A stretch of DNA of 64,000 nt, from assembly GCA_031216915.1 (NCBI GenBank), contig CM062296.1:454026287-454090286 (forward strand). Direction: 5' to 3'. The notes beneath the pieces were generated by a model that was not told the origin of the DNA, made no database searches, and was given only the letters and a program-made list of their open reading frames with translations. Positions 34,074 to 44,765 of this stretch are shown one piece after another. The DNA is from Pictodentalium vernedei (lineage: Eukaryota; Mollusca; Scaphopoda; Dentaliida; Dentaliidae). The position numbers and the translations under genes are program-made. Each line of letters starts with the position of its first letter. Position 1 is the stretch's first letter.

Positions 34074-34349
34074 TACAGTACATGGAGAGTGTATTATCAC
34101 TAAATCAGCCGCCGAGGGGATATTCTACCAAGCAATAGCACTACATCACCCACAGAGTGAAGATTCTACCAAGCAATAATTGCAAATTTGTTGCAATGCA
34201 CAACAAGCAAACTTCCAGCCAATGGACCTCCGGGTTAAACCCGGAGGTCCATTGGTTGAAACATTGCTTGTGTTTTTTGTCAATATGTACACAATTTGAA
34301 AGTGATAGGCACGGATGATTTAGTTACGATCCGCTCTCCACATGCTGTA
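34074..34349 (+). mobile_element. TA-2 MITE (Tc1/mariner-like), copy 2
   Basis: Begins TACAGTACATGGAGAGTG, ends CATGCTGTA. The core palindrome GGACCTCCGGGTTAAACCCGG is intact. The left part has an internal duplication of a GATTCTACCAAGCAATA block (34130 and 34160), which makes it longer than copy 1. Confidence 0.85.
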
Positions 34350-34466
34350 TATCAAAATGGACGAATCTGTTTGTAGGGCTGTGGGATTAAATTATTGCTC
34401 CTCTTCGAAATTTTGTTTACTGTGTCGCCGACTCACGGATAACCAAAATTGTCTTCACGAAAATCT

Positions 34467-34468
<2 letters not shown>

Positions 34469-34523
<55 letters not shown>

Positions 34524-34570
34524 TATTGCACAACCAAAGAATAAGAAGTGGTATGGCACTACAAACTACA
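34469..34570 (-). mobile_element. LINE-like 3' tail fragment, minus strand
   Basis: (TAA)n at 34469-34519 followed by TACTTTATTGCACAACC, the inverse of the GCAATAAAGTA(TTA)n junction at 31.77 kb. Confidence 0.5.
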
Positions 34571-35320
34571 CAAATAAAGTAAAGTAAACCGACCCAATTC
34601 AATATTCATGAACAGTATGCCTCATGATGCCCAGACCTGTTACACAGGTAACTTGGAGGTAAAAATAATGCTCCTTACTGGTTAAATACTCAGATATTGT
34701 GTCAAAGTCTGTGTGTACATCATGCACACAAGTAGCTCCTTGGTAGTTAACTGAACAGCCAACTGGGTTTAATTGTGATAGATACTTGGTGTTACACACT
34801 GTGCAGTTAATTGTCAAATCCCAAAAGTGACGGTGTCATATTATCCCGGACAGCGTGATATCTTAATTGGCTGCTCAATTAGCAATGGTTCAGTTGCAAG
34901 CGTGGTTTATTAACCGATTACACCATGTCACGTTCCAAACTTCTCCCTTGGGTGTTTACCACCCTTCAGTAAGAATCTTGCCAACACGGTGGTCGTAACT
35001 CTAGTCGTGTAGATTAAAGATAAGGAAAATTACAGAAAGCGAGACAATTTTGTCTTGCTGGAGCAGATTGTTCAGCCTTTGGTTCTTCCGATTTTAGCAC
35101 TTGGGTGTCCTTTTTGTAAGCAATCGGAGCAATTTCAAAGTTCTTTATAATTCGCCCATAAGGAAATTTCTACGGAGCTTTGTATTATAGTTGTTAGTGT
35201 TGCTTGCAACTTTTTCACGCAGATGTGCGGAATTGCTTCAGTTATTTAACTCGCCACAAGCCCACACACAACCAATCACTTCACCGAATCCGCGAAATGA
35301 TAAATGAACAAATGCCACAC
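34571..35320. other. no feature recognised
   Basis: No gene or repeat supported. Confidence 0.35.
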
Positions 35321-35324
35321 AATA

Positions 35325-35565
35325 AAGAAAAATCTACAGTTGAACCAGGCAGTGATACGCTCCGGAGAGACTCGGTGACAATCCTAGGCTGCCCCCATCG
35401 CACTGCGCTCCCTACCGATCTAATAAACCAAACCAATACTGTCACAGAATAAAAGCATCGCAATAAAAGAAAAATCTACGGTGGAACCATGCAGTGATAC
35501 GCTCCGGCGAGACTCGATGACAATCCGAGGATGCCTCCATCGATCGCGTTCGGGAAGAAACAAAC
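35325..35565 (+). repeat. two-copy tandem repeat of about 140 bp
   Basis: AAAGAAAAATCTACAGTTGAACC to CTAGGCTGCCCCCATCG (about 35326-35400) is repeated as AAAGAAAAATCTACGGTGG to CGAGGATGCCTCCATCG (about 35467-35542), with CAGTGATACGCTCCGG in both. Confidence 0.6.
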
Positions 35566-35639
35566 TACCCCAGGTCTGCAACCAGGGTCGGGCATCGGGG
35601 GGGGGGGGTTCTTGTAGAGAGCCACCTCCCCAACCTGGA

Positions 35640-36026
35640 CATAATCCTCTCGTTTTTCCATCCAGAATCATTTTATCCCCCCATTCCCTCCTCCCTCCCC
35701 TCCCAAGTGACTAAAGTTCATTAATTTGGATACATCTTGCCAAGCACATTTGCGCCGGGCCGACCATGGTTCGGCCCGGCATGGAAATGTTTTAAAATTT
35801 GGCATTAAAAGGAGCAATTTCCTGTCTTCTGAAGGATCAATTCCTACTTCAACATCCCCCAAAATTTTGAATTAAATGGTGCAATTTCCTGTCGTCCGAA
35901 GGATCAATTCCTACTTCAACATACCCCAAAAAGTTTTATTTTTTCTGCACAAATAACAAGAATCATTACTTGATTTTTTTTATTTCTGTCCACTAACTTT
36001 TGAACGACCATCCAGAATAATTTACC

Positions 36027-36057
<31 letters not shown>

Positions 36058-36475
36058 ACACAGCAGTGACTAAATTCCATTAATTTGGATACACCGTGCC
36101 AAGCACATGTGTGCCGGGTCGACCATGGTTCAACCCGGCATGGAAAAAGTTTAAAATTTGGCAATAAAAGGAGCAATTTCCTGTCTTCTGAAGGATCAAA
36201 TCCTGCTTCAACATACTTCAAAAAGTTTGATTTTTCTGCTCAAATAACAAGATTCGTTATTTGCAATTTTTTATATCTGTCCACTAACTTTTGAAGGACC
36301 ATTCAGAATCATTTATCCCCCCCACCCCCTCCACCTCGTCAAAGTGACTAAATTCCACTAATTTGGGTACTCTTTGCCAAGCACATGTGCCCCTGGTCGA
36401 CCATGGTTCCACCCGGCGTGTAAAAATTTTAAAATTTGGCATTAAAAGGAGCAATTTCCTGTCTTTGTCCCATGG
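35640..36475 (+). repeat. tandem repeat of about 280 bp, three copies plus partial
   Basis: Landmarks recur in order: AGTGACTAAA at about 35707, 36066 and 36341; GGTCGACCATGGTT or its variant at about 35760, 36117 and 36396; GAGCAATTTCCTGTC at about 35813, 36171 and 36450, with a further GTGCAATTTCCTGTC at 35880. The first interval is longer because a partial unit lies between. A C-rich run precedes AGTGACTAAA in each unit. Confidence 0.75.
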
Positions 36476-36966
36476 AAAGCGTCTGTTTGCGAGAGCATTT
36501 CTCCTACCTTCAATTACCAGTAACCACTTGAAATTTAACCTGCTATTGAAGACTGATATTCTCTTCTGTCAATTAGTTAATGTTTCGTATTGTCATAGTT
36601 GTGTATAATCTGTGTGTTGAATAAACACCTCAAATATAACAATAGAGACCCAGTCATGGGATTATATTCAATGTAATTACAGGTGTAAATTGACAACTCT
36701 GAGTTAATTCACTGGAAGATAAAATGGATCAAAATGGTGAAAATTGAAAAACAGTGTCTGAAATTTTTCTCGGGGGGCGAAAATGTTTCCGGGGGGGGGG
36801 GGCGTGGTTGCAGGCCTGAACTACATAGAGAAGGACCGATGGGTGGATGGGCAGAGAGGGGGCGCAACTCACTCTCACACTTTTCCACTTTCAGGCGCAC
36901 CAAGATACAACATGGACTGCCACTGACAGGATGGGTCATAAGCTATGTTTTGGAATAAAAAAATAG
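36476..36966. other. spacer with a G tract
   Basis: A run of G at 36791-36802 is the only notable element; frames crossing it are not credible. Confidence 0.35.
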
Positions 36967-37133
36967 AGAGTAATCGCTTGACTGGACTGGACTGGTTACG
37001 TGTAAATAATTCATGAGAGGTGAGGGACGTTGTACAAATACGAATGCGTGAATGCGCACGAGTGTTTTACAATAAAGTCCCTCGCCTCGAATGAATTAGT
37101 TCACGTAACCAGCACAGTCAAGCGATTACTCTG
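36967..37133. mobile_element. 167-bp inverted-repeat element
   Basis: Ends AGAGTAATCGCTTGACTG and CAGTCAAGCGATTACTCT. The inner parts GGTTACGTG / CACGTAACC, AATTCATG and GAGGGAC / GTCCCTC also pair. Small MITE of unknown superfamily. Confidence 0.65.
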
Positions 37134-37169
37134 TTTATAACTTTTCATTATTGACGATAATTATATTAT

Positions 37170-37373
37170 TTACCCATTTACCTAACGTAACGGTCAAAAC
37201 CGGCCAGCGCTGTTCTCAAAAATCGCCAATTAAGTTTCATTATTTTTTCATTTTTTGTTTCTAAAACATAGGTTATGACCCCTCGTTGGAACGAGACAAA
37301 AAATGAAAATAATAGCTATTCAAGAATTTGTTTTTCAAATGTCGTCTGCTTTTCATGTTAGGTAAAGGGTTAA
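37170..37373 (-). mobile_element. TTAA-1 MITE, reverse copy with half the palindrome deleted
   Basis: Left end CATTTACCTAACGTAACGG, right end TGTTAGGTAAAGGGTTAA. After GACCCCTCGTTGGAACGAG the sequence jumps to ACAAAAAATG, so the inner part of the second arm is gone. Deletion from the centre is typical of hairpin-forming DNA. Confidence 0.8.
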
Positions 37374-38947
37374 AAAAAACAAACAATGAAGTTTCCGTTA
37401 CAGCCACGGCAAAGCGTCTTCATTTGCGCGCACAGATACATGACACAATTGTTGATTGCATAATTCACTTGTGAAGTTATCGTTTATAATCAAACCCGGA
37501 AATCCCAGTAAATCATCCTCTGGAAAGTAATAAAAATAGTTATTCAAGAATTTTGTTTGTAAGTGAACAGAAGTGCTACCCCAATGGGGTCGGAAGGACG
37601 CTTCCGTGTGCAAATTCAGCTCGCCCACTGCCATGTTTTTCGGATGGATGTGAAATTACACTCATTATATATATATGGCCGGTTCTTCATTAAATTCTGC
37701 CGACCAATCGGTGACAAAAATTAAGAAGTGGGCTCCCAGAAGTGTTAGAACTTAACCCCAACCCCGATCTCTTCAGCACTCTGAACTTGAAATGAGGAAT
37801 TTACTAACTCTTACCACCCCTTTCAACCTTGTGCGCGTAAAAGTTTTGTGTGGAGAAAACATTGGCAGTGGGGGAGCTGACAACTCAATGAACATTAGAT
37901 CTGTATTGGGCAACGGTAGTAATTTAATCCTACAGCTCTACAGAGCTGTAGGATTAAATTTCTATAGAAACGTCCATAAAAACAGAATGGAGTTGCCCAT
38001 TTCGTCGCTGACAGTATTGTATAATATGATGCCATCTAGGACGCGTTGTTGAACAGGTTAAACTGTTGAACAGAATGGTTGCAGTTCATTAATTTCTTTT
38101 TTTTTCTTTCGTAATCGTTCACCAACGACTTTTAAGTTTGCATCCAACGTTGGGGACAGGGATGGGCTAATTGTCGGAAATTCCGTGTATGGTAACTTGT
38201 CTCCCATGTCCCCACTCTTGCGGCAGCTATGCTGAACAATCCGAATTTAAAAGCACCAACCGGTGTTCAGATGAATCTGTCTGTAATGTAGTTGGGTTTC
38301 CGCGTGGATTCTCGTCAATTTTTTTAAAAGGCGACAAGAAAGTTATAAACATTTTCAGCCCGTAATAAAATAACTGTGAGTCTTTTTTAAGATACACAAC
38401 AACAGAATAGCGGGTGGCCACAGTTCATTTTTACTACTATCCGCGTTCAAAGGGTCGAATGTTTTTCTGTGGGCTCCAGATATTCGCCGATAAGAATCAA
38501 TTGCATCGGACCGTAAACCCTGTTGTCAACATTAAAAATTTATACCCCGAGTTTATAGTATACATTCCACAAACCAAGCGATTCTTCTGAAACATAAACC
38601 ATTCACGAGGGATTTCGGAAATAAATTCAGTTTCATACCGTGTTATCTTAATACTCGCTTGATACGTTTTTTGAGCAATAACTCAATTTTAGATGTGGAA
38701 ATAGCGACAAGATAAATAAACGAACGTGTCGGTATTTTTGTGAATTTAAAACGCATTCCCAAACCTTACCTTTTTTCCAAAATGATTTATCGATGAAAAA
38801 GTAGTTTTCTTTCACCCGAACTGCAACGATTTGTCGCTCTATTCTAATGCATTCTACAACAAGAATAATTTGGGGATGACAAAATTTGCAGCAAAAGCTA
38901 TATTTGTAAACGGAAGCGCCCTCCCAACCCCACTGGGGTGTTGAGAG
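37374..38947. other. spacer with a 41-bp perfect palindrome
   Basis: 37920-37960 is a perfect palindrome (TAATTTAATCCTACAGCTCT with its inverse). The plus frame 37792-38052 crosses it and is not credible. 38100-38640 shows nothing. Confidence 0.4.
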
Positions 38948-39172
38948 CACTTCTGGTCACTTGCAAACAAAGTTATTGAATAACTATTTTTTTCCTTCTG
39001 TGAGTCCAAAACATAGCTTATGACCCTCATTGGAATGAGCTCGTCGAGCCGGTTCCAATAGAGTTCATAAGCTATATATTTGAGACAAAAAATGAAAAAA
39101 TAAGGAAAATTGAATAGTGGTTTTTGTGAATAGCGCTGGCCAGTTTTGGCCGTTGCGATGGGTAAAGGGTGA
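38948..39172 (+). mobile_element. TTAA-1 MITE, older forward copy, left end lost
   Basis: Starts at GTCACTTGCAAAC, has core GCTTATGACCCTCATTGGAATGAGCTCG with mismatches in the second arm, and ends CCGTTGCGATGGGTAAAGGG without an intact TTAA. Clearly more diverged than the others. Confidence 0.72.
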
Positions 39173-39331
39173 AATATGAAGGCAGAAAGTGTACATTATT
39201 CTCTACTTTAATGGCCGTAGAAGAGACAAATGATAAGAAGGAACTGTCGGTCACATCTCAAGGGTAAAGAGTCTGTACGTCTCCTCTCGGATAATAAGGT
39301 TGCAATGACGAAATCCGATAATAGAGAAATA

Positions 39332-40846
39332 TACTCGCCCAAAAAAGAAAGTGTGCATTGCAGAAATTGATCAAGCTCCAACAAAATAATTTCGTAGGTG
39401 TAAAGAGTGTTAACCTGTTCATGAATAAGTTATATTGAACACAAAAACAGCTTTCCCCGTTAAAATTGCATTAACGTTAAATGACGTGCTGCACGTTTGT
39501 GAAAAGGCATGTTTTGCACGTGGAGAGTCTGAAAATTCATGCAGCAGTGTGAATTCTTGGGTATTTAAACACGAAAGTAAGGCCTTCCTATCGCTCACAT
39601 TCAAACTTGCGCTGCTGTTAAAACGACTCCACATTAGCATGCCAAGATTGACAATGAATCAACGTCTCCTTGCCCTGTGTATGATTGGAGCTGGAAGAAC
39701 ACACAGAGAGGTTGCCCAGCATTGAACTACCACCGTAACACTGTAGACAGGCTAGTCCATCGACATGCACAACATGATGACGTTCGAGACCGACCCCGCT
39801 CGAGACCCCGAGTTACCACCCCTGCACAAGATCGGTATATCCGTGTCGTCCATCTCCGGAACCGGCAACAAACGGCAACGACGACAGCAGGAACATCCCT
39901 AACCTGAGACGGATACATCCTCAAACAGTAATCAACCGGCTGAGAGAATACGGCTGACGTCCTCGAAGACCTGCAATTCGTCCGATTTTGACGTTACGTC
40001 ATCGTCGTGCTCGACTGCAGTGGTGTAGACAACATCTCAGGCATCCCTTACACTGGTGGCGAAGTGTTTTATTCACAGATGAATGTCGTTTCCATCTTTC
40101 ATCATCAGATGGCCGCCAGAGAGTGTACAGACGTCGAAACGAACACTACGCAGATCCATGTGTCGTGGAGCGAAACCGTTATGGGGGAGGGTCTCTCATG
40201 GTGTGAGGTGGCATCACTGCCCGTAACAGAACTGAGTTGGTCATTATTGATGGCAATCTCAATGCAGCCAGATATCGTGATGAAGTGCTTACATCTGTTG
40301 TTGTCCCATTTCTGCAACGTCAAGCCCCGGCGTCATTCTACAGCAGGACAACGCCCGACCACACGCAGCTCGTGTTGTTCAACAGTATCTGCAGCAACAA
40401 CAAGTGGATGTTCTTCCCTGGCCCGCAAATTCGCCCGATATCTCACCCATTGAGCGCGTATGGGACGAAATGAAACATCAGCTACGCCGGCTTCCCCATG
40501 CACCGTCAACGCTTGTGGAACTCCAAAGACAGCTTATCAGAATATGGAACAACATCCTACAACACTTCCATGCTAACTTGTTCGCTTCCATGAGGCGTAG
40601 ATGCACAGCAGTAGTCGATGCAGACGGAGGTCATACCAGGTATTGAGTGTGTGACTTTTGTGCTTGACCCTTAGTGTCTTTGACTCTCCATGGCACCAAG
40701 AGTATTCGTCGTAGCGTAATGAAATTTCTCGTGTTGATCACAAATTGATTCATCTGTGATTGAATAAAATTTCCATGAATGAAAATGATATATATCTTTT
40801 TTTAGTGTAATTTTTTAGCATGTCCACTTTCTTTTTTGGGAGAGTA
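39332..40846 (+). mobile_element. Tc1-like transposon Tc1-1, inverted repeats intact
   Basis: Inverted repeats TACTCGCCCAAAAAAGAAAG and CTTTCTTTTTTGGGAGAGTA are bounded by TA (39330-39331 and 40847-40848). Length 1515 bp, normal for a Tc1/mariner element. It contains one transposase-derived region on the plus strand. Confidence 0.88.
39639..40646 (+). pseudogene. Tc1-like DD34E transposase, frameshifted
   Basis: It derives from a cut-and-paste transposase of about 335 residues. The start is MPRLTMNQRLLALCMIGAG (helix-turn-helix), followed in another frame by NYHRNTVDRLVHRH and RPRSRPRVTT. A third frame gives LFTDECRFHLSS (first Asp). After a TGA in place of the usual Trp codon in MVWGG, the last frame has QQDNARPHAAR (second Asp) and SPDISPIERVWDEM (Glu). 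Spacing from the second Asp to the Glu is 34 residues. At least three frame changes and one stop make it dead, though motif residues survive. Confidence 0.9.
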
Positions 40847-41191
40847 TATACATACAAGACATGTGGTTAGTGAATGAGTGATTCAAAGGAGGGGGTTAAT
40901 ATGCTAATCGGAGAGATTGGGAAGAATGGGACAAGGGATGTCAACAAGCAGTTCGTCTGCGAGTGTTGGGAGAGAGAAGAAACGTGGGAATAGGGCGGCA
41001 GTTAGGAGCACAGGGGTTACCAAGGCCTTCTCACCTGAGAACCACGACAAATCAGCGGCAGGCCAAAGTGTTATTATTATTCAGGTGACTTCATTTTCAG
41101 CCGTAATAACCCCATCCCCGATTTGGATTGATAAGGAAAAGGCGTTTTCTGCACCTTTTGCTGTTCTGGAATTTTTTTTCCGTTCATGATA
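40847..41191. other. no feature recognised
   Basis: Short spacer between Tc1-1 and a TTAA-1 copy; nothing recognised. Confidence 0.35.
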
Positions 41192-41443
41192 TTAACCCTT
41201 TACCTAACATGAAAAGCAGACGACACACGCAAAAAAAAATCTCGAATAACTAATTTTTTTAATTTTTTGTCTCAAAAACATAGGTTATGACCCCTCATTG
41301 GAACGAGCTCGTTGAGCTCGTTCCAATGAGGGGTCATAACCTATGTTTTTGAGACAAAAAATGAAAAAAATAATGAAAATTAATTGGCGATTTTTGAGAA
41401 TAGCGCTGGCCGGGTTTGGCCGTTACGTTGGGTAAAGGGTTAA
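41192..41443 (+). mobile_element. TTAA-1 MITE, forward copy, full length
   Basis: TTAA flanks, CCCTTTACCTAAC start, GTTGGGTAAAGGG end, near-perfect inner palindrome meeting at GAGCTCGTTGAGCTC. A good reference copy. Confidence 0.9.
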
Positions 41444-42030
41444 CAGTGTGCGCATCGTGACATATAATACAGACGCTGCCCTTTCCATTAATATAAAAGT
41501 CTCGGCGGTGAGATTTGCAATTTTTTCTGGGAAGAATAAAAACTTGCAAATTACTGGAAAAACATTCGCTAAACAAAGAGCCACAGTTGACCCTTAACCC
41601 TTTACCCAACGTAACGGCAAAAACCGGCCAGCACTATTCTCAAAAATCGCCAATTAATTTTCATTATTTTTTTTTTCTCAAAAACATAGGTTATGACGCC
41701 TCGTTTGAACGAGCAGGTTGAGCTCGTTCCAATGAGGGGTCATAACCTATGCTTTTGAGAAAAAAATAGTTATTCAAGAATTTTTTTTGCAAGTGTCGTC
41801 TGCTTTTCATGTAGGTAGAGGGTTATTTAGTGTTGGTACGTGCGATACGGATATACAGCAAAAGTGCCTTTTCTAACTGTTAATATACGAAAACAACAGA
41901 CAGCTCCGAGAGCTGTGTGTTGTTGCGTTTTTTTAAAAGTAACAAAAGAAAACTTGGCTTTATTCGGTCGTCTAGTAATTTCAAGGGAGATAACTTATCG
42001 AAAGTCGATTTTCATGACGATATAAGTCAG
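41444..42030 (-). repeat. H repeat, copy 3 (minus), split by a TTAA-1 MITE
   Basis: 41444-41593 is the inverse of the H segment from TTTAGCGAATG to CGATGCGCACACTG. After the MITE at 41594-41826 the match continues with CTAACTGTTAATATACG and TTTCAAGGGAGATAAC, ending at CATGACGATATAAGTCAG. The MITE therefore interrupts an H copy. Confidence 0.65.
41594..41826 (-). mobile_element. TTAA-1 MITE, reverse copy
   Basis: Begins TTAACCCTTTACCCAACG, ends TGTAGGTAGAGGGTTAT, so one TTAA is mutated. The arms have short deletions beside the centre. Only 150 bp from the forward copy at 41192. Confidence 0.82.
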
Positions 42031-42254
42031 CGATGAAACAAACCCAAACCTTAAACAGTCGGGGTGGCCCGATTCTTCAATTAAATCTTTTGTGGTGTAA
42101 AATGTAGCTACGCTGAAATTGAAACCCGAGTGGCAATGTAGTGCTGTTGCGTCAAATGGAATCGTGAGAAATAATAAGACTGCATAATTATGTCAGATTT
42201 TAGTTTCAATTTTGTGGTGCTGGTTTATATGTTTAAACATATTTGGTTAGGTCT

Positions 42255-42345
42255 AGTTTCGCCTACAGTGCAATTTCGCCTACAGAATAGTTTTTGTAAA
42301 AGTGTAGGCAAAAGTGAACTAAATTAGCTAGGGGGATTAGCGGTA
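42255..42345 (+). repeat. small TTTCGCCTA inverted repeat, second copy
   Basis: TTTCGCCTACAG repeated, then TGTAGGCAAAAG, followed by GGGGGATTAGCGGTAA; matches 32293-32375. Confidence 0.5.
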
Positions 42346-42417
42346 ATTACCTTATGTACCTACAGAAAATGGAGTTGTCCTGTTTTTACATCACTCACTC
42401 ACATTTCATTTCTCACG

Positions 42418-42660
42418 GGACTATAAATTTTAAAATGGAATGTTCGGATAATAGCATCAATTTCCTAGACGTAACTGTTTATAAAAATGACACCAATCTC
42501 TCCACTAAAGTATAACGCAAACCGAATTGGCAGTACCACCTACCTCAACCCGACAAGTTTTCATCCGGACCACACGAAATGCTCAGTTCTTTATAGTCAG
42601 GGTTTGAGATATGCTCGAATCAATGCGGATACCCAAACTCTATTCGGAACACTATTCACT
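42418..42660 (+). pseudogene. Penelope-like element reverse transcriptase fragment
   Basis: One frame reads NFKMECSDNSINFLDVTVYKN, an in-frame stop, then RKPN. After a frameshift the sequence continues LNPTSFHPDHTK and LYSQGLRYARINAD. The order INFLDV - RKP - SxHP - SQxLRxxRI is characteristic of the C-terminal part of Penelope-type RTs. Too short to classify further; no GIY-YIG nuclease domain is visible. Confidence 0.65.
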
Positions 42661-43149
42661 TAATAGTGATCCTGGATTTATGACATCGTGGCTTGATTGA
42701 ACCCTTTTCAAACAGACGTCGTGTACGTCACGATGTCTCTGTGTGTCTGCGAGTTCTATAAGGTTCCGCTCCACAGTTTTCCAGGCATTTCCAAAATGAC
42801 ATGCCATACACCCTCTTCAAACGAAAATATTCTGTAACTTAGTTATCTAACCCATAACATGTATTACATTTCCCAAATCCACAAAAAAAACATATAACAC
42901 TATCTGACTAAGTAGAAATAAACAATCTGAATGTGGGTGGAATAATTTATTGTCAAAGGCAAGACTTCAATCTGAAAAATTGCGTGAAAAAATGCAGAAA
43001 CCAGTCATTTTCAGCCACCTAGCAGCCTCAAAGCAGGATTTTCCCTCCTGTTTCTAAAATGTCCCAAAACATTTATATGTTTCCGTTTCATTTTTTACAA
43101 TCCCGTGTAAAAATTACATTTGAAAAAATAGCCAATTTTTCGAAGCCAC

Positions 43150-43406
43150 TGTTTCCCATAATTCATCTGTGTTCGTGTGTGCGTGTGAGTTTGAGGGCTT
43201 GCGTGTGTGCGTCACGCCCTATATGTACATATATATCCAAGAGTGTATCACATTCCTTGATCTAAGCCGTCAATAAGTCTTTAATACCTGTTTGTAATCG
43301 TATGCGTCCATTTGATTTGTTCCTGTAATTTGTTACATGTTATCAATGTTCTTGTCATCTATCTCCGTTGATACTGAGACAATAAATATCTTATCTTATC
43401 TTATCT
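43150..43406 (+). mobile_element. LINE-like 3' tail with (TTATC)n end
   Basis: GT-rich stretch (43165-43215), then TTGATACTGAGACAATAAATATC and (TTATC)n at 43390-43406. The end resembles the SINE tail at 63900. Confidence 0.5.
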
Positions 43407-43630
43407 GGTAATTTACCCCCATGTATCAGACTCCAACTTTGGGACCAAAACTTCAAATTCTCTTGTCCAGCAAAAAGCCTAATGTAATCATATATCTGAT
43501 ACTAAAAATATATCTCTATTTTACATGGCCTTAGTTTCAACATATGCCCTATGTTTAGAATTTCACCCTGTGCAAAAGTGCGAAACTGTAGAGCGGAACC
43601 TAACGTACTTTGTGTGAGTTGTATTGTCTT

Positions 43631-43664
43631 GAACCCGATAAAGGCGCCAGCCGAAAGCAGGTTC
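43631..43664 (+). ncRNA. hammerhead-ribozyme-like fold, possibly from a Penelope terminal repeat
   Basis: The segment reads GAACCCGATAAAGGC, then GCCA, then GCCGAAAGCAGGTTC. GGC/GCC can form stem II between a CCGATAA (expected CUGANGA) and GAAA; GAACC/GGTTC can pair outside. Penelope-like elements are known to carry hammerhead motifs in their terminal repeats, and an RT fragment lies about 1 kb upstream. Two core positions deviate, so activity is unlikely. Confidence 0.3.
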
Positions 43665-43952
43665 GACAAAAATAATTCATGTGGAAATTAAGGTGCTAGA
43701 AGTAACACAACTACTATACTATCTAAATTGAGACCCATACGTCTGTGAAGTTTATCTCTCTCTCTCTATTCCTAGCAGTAATAAATTCAATAATTTCGTT
43801 GTATTTGTTTTGAAATTTGATGATTTGTTCTTATAACTACCAGCACAAGGATTTGTTTATAAACTTCTGATATATATAGATATATATATATTTACCTTAA
43901 TTTGCGCGGTCGTAAAATTTAATGTTAAAACTAATATTTATAAAATCTTAGT

Positions 43953-44204
43953 TTAACCCTTTACCTAACCTGAAAAGCAGACGACACTTGCAAAAAAGAA
44001 ATTCGTGAATAACTAATTTTTTTCATTTTTTTGCCTCAAAAACATAGGTTATGACCCCTCGTTGAACGAGCTCGACGAGCTCGTTCCAACGAGGGGTCAT
44101 AACCTATGTTTTTGTGACAAAAAATGATAAAATAATGAAATTAATTGGCGATTTTTGAGTTTAGAGCTGGCCGATTTTGGCCGTTACGTTAGGTAAAGGG
44201 TTAA
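43953..44204 (+). mobile_element. TTAA-1 MITE, forward copy
   Basis: TTAA flanks; ends CCCTTTACCTAACC and GTTAGGTAAAGGG; core GAGCTCGACGAGCTC. One-base gaps in the arms. Confidence 0.88.
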
Positions 44205-44765
44205 CGAGAGTAGCTTACGAGAATCCTGTACACATGCTCATGTATTTACCGGTACAAACCCGATCTGCGATAAGCCAGATGCAAATCAACTTGCAAATAT
44301 TCTTAAATTTCTGACAATTAACACACTAAATGAAATTGGATTTGGCGTTCACAGCAATACAAAATGTAAATAACTGAAAGGCAACAAAGCTAGATGAGCC
44401 ATCAAAACTTAATTACTATACAAATGTTAAAATTGGAAGTTACTTTAATTAATTTTCCCTCAACTATTCAAACACAGAAAATGGACTTCTTGGATTCTGT
44501 CTTATTTGTTGTAGTCTGTGAATCATGTCACGGTTTGCAGTGTGTATCATTTCGTAAACAAAAAATATAACGTGGTAAACGGTTTAATTACAGGAATCTA
44601 ATATAGCATTCTGTCTTAAAAAATATTATATCATTGATATCGACGTAAAAAATAAAATTCTGGTGTTTTTATTAACTCTACGCAACTTCGAAACTGTCGC
44701 CCTGAATTTGACACACTAATTTACGACTCGAAAAGAGTTTCCACTGTGGGAATTCCAACGATGTC
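44205..44765. other. no feature recognised
   Basis: AT-rich spacer without a gene or repeat I can name. Confidence 0.35.

Noticed and set aside
41334..41721. Similar protein frames containing NPLPNVTAKPGQRYS repeated in several places
   Set aside because: They translate TTAA-1 MITE ends and recur at each copy.
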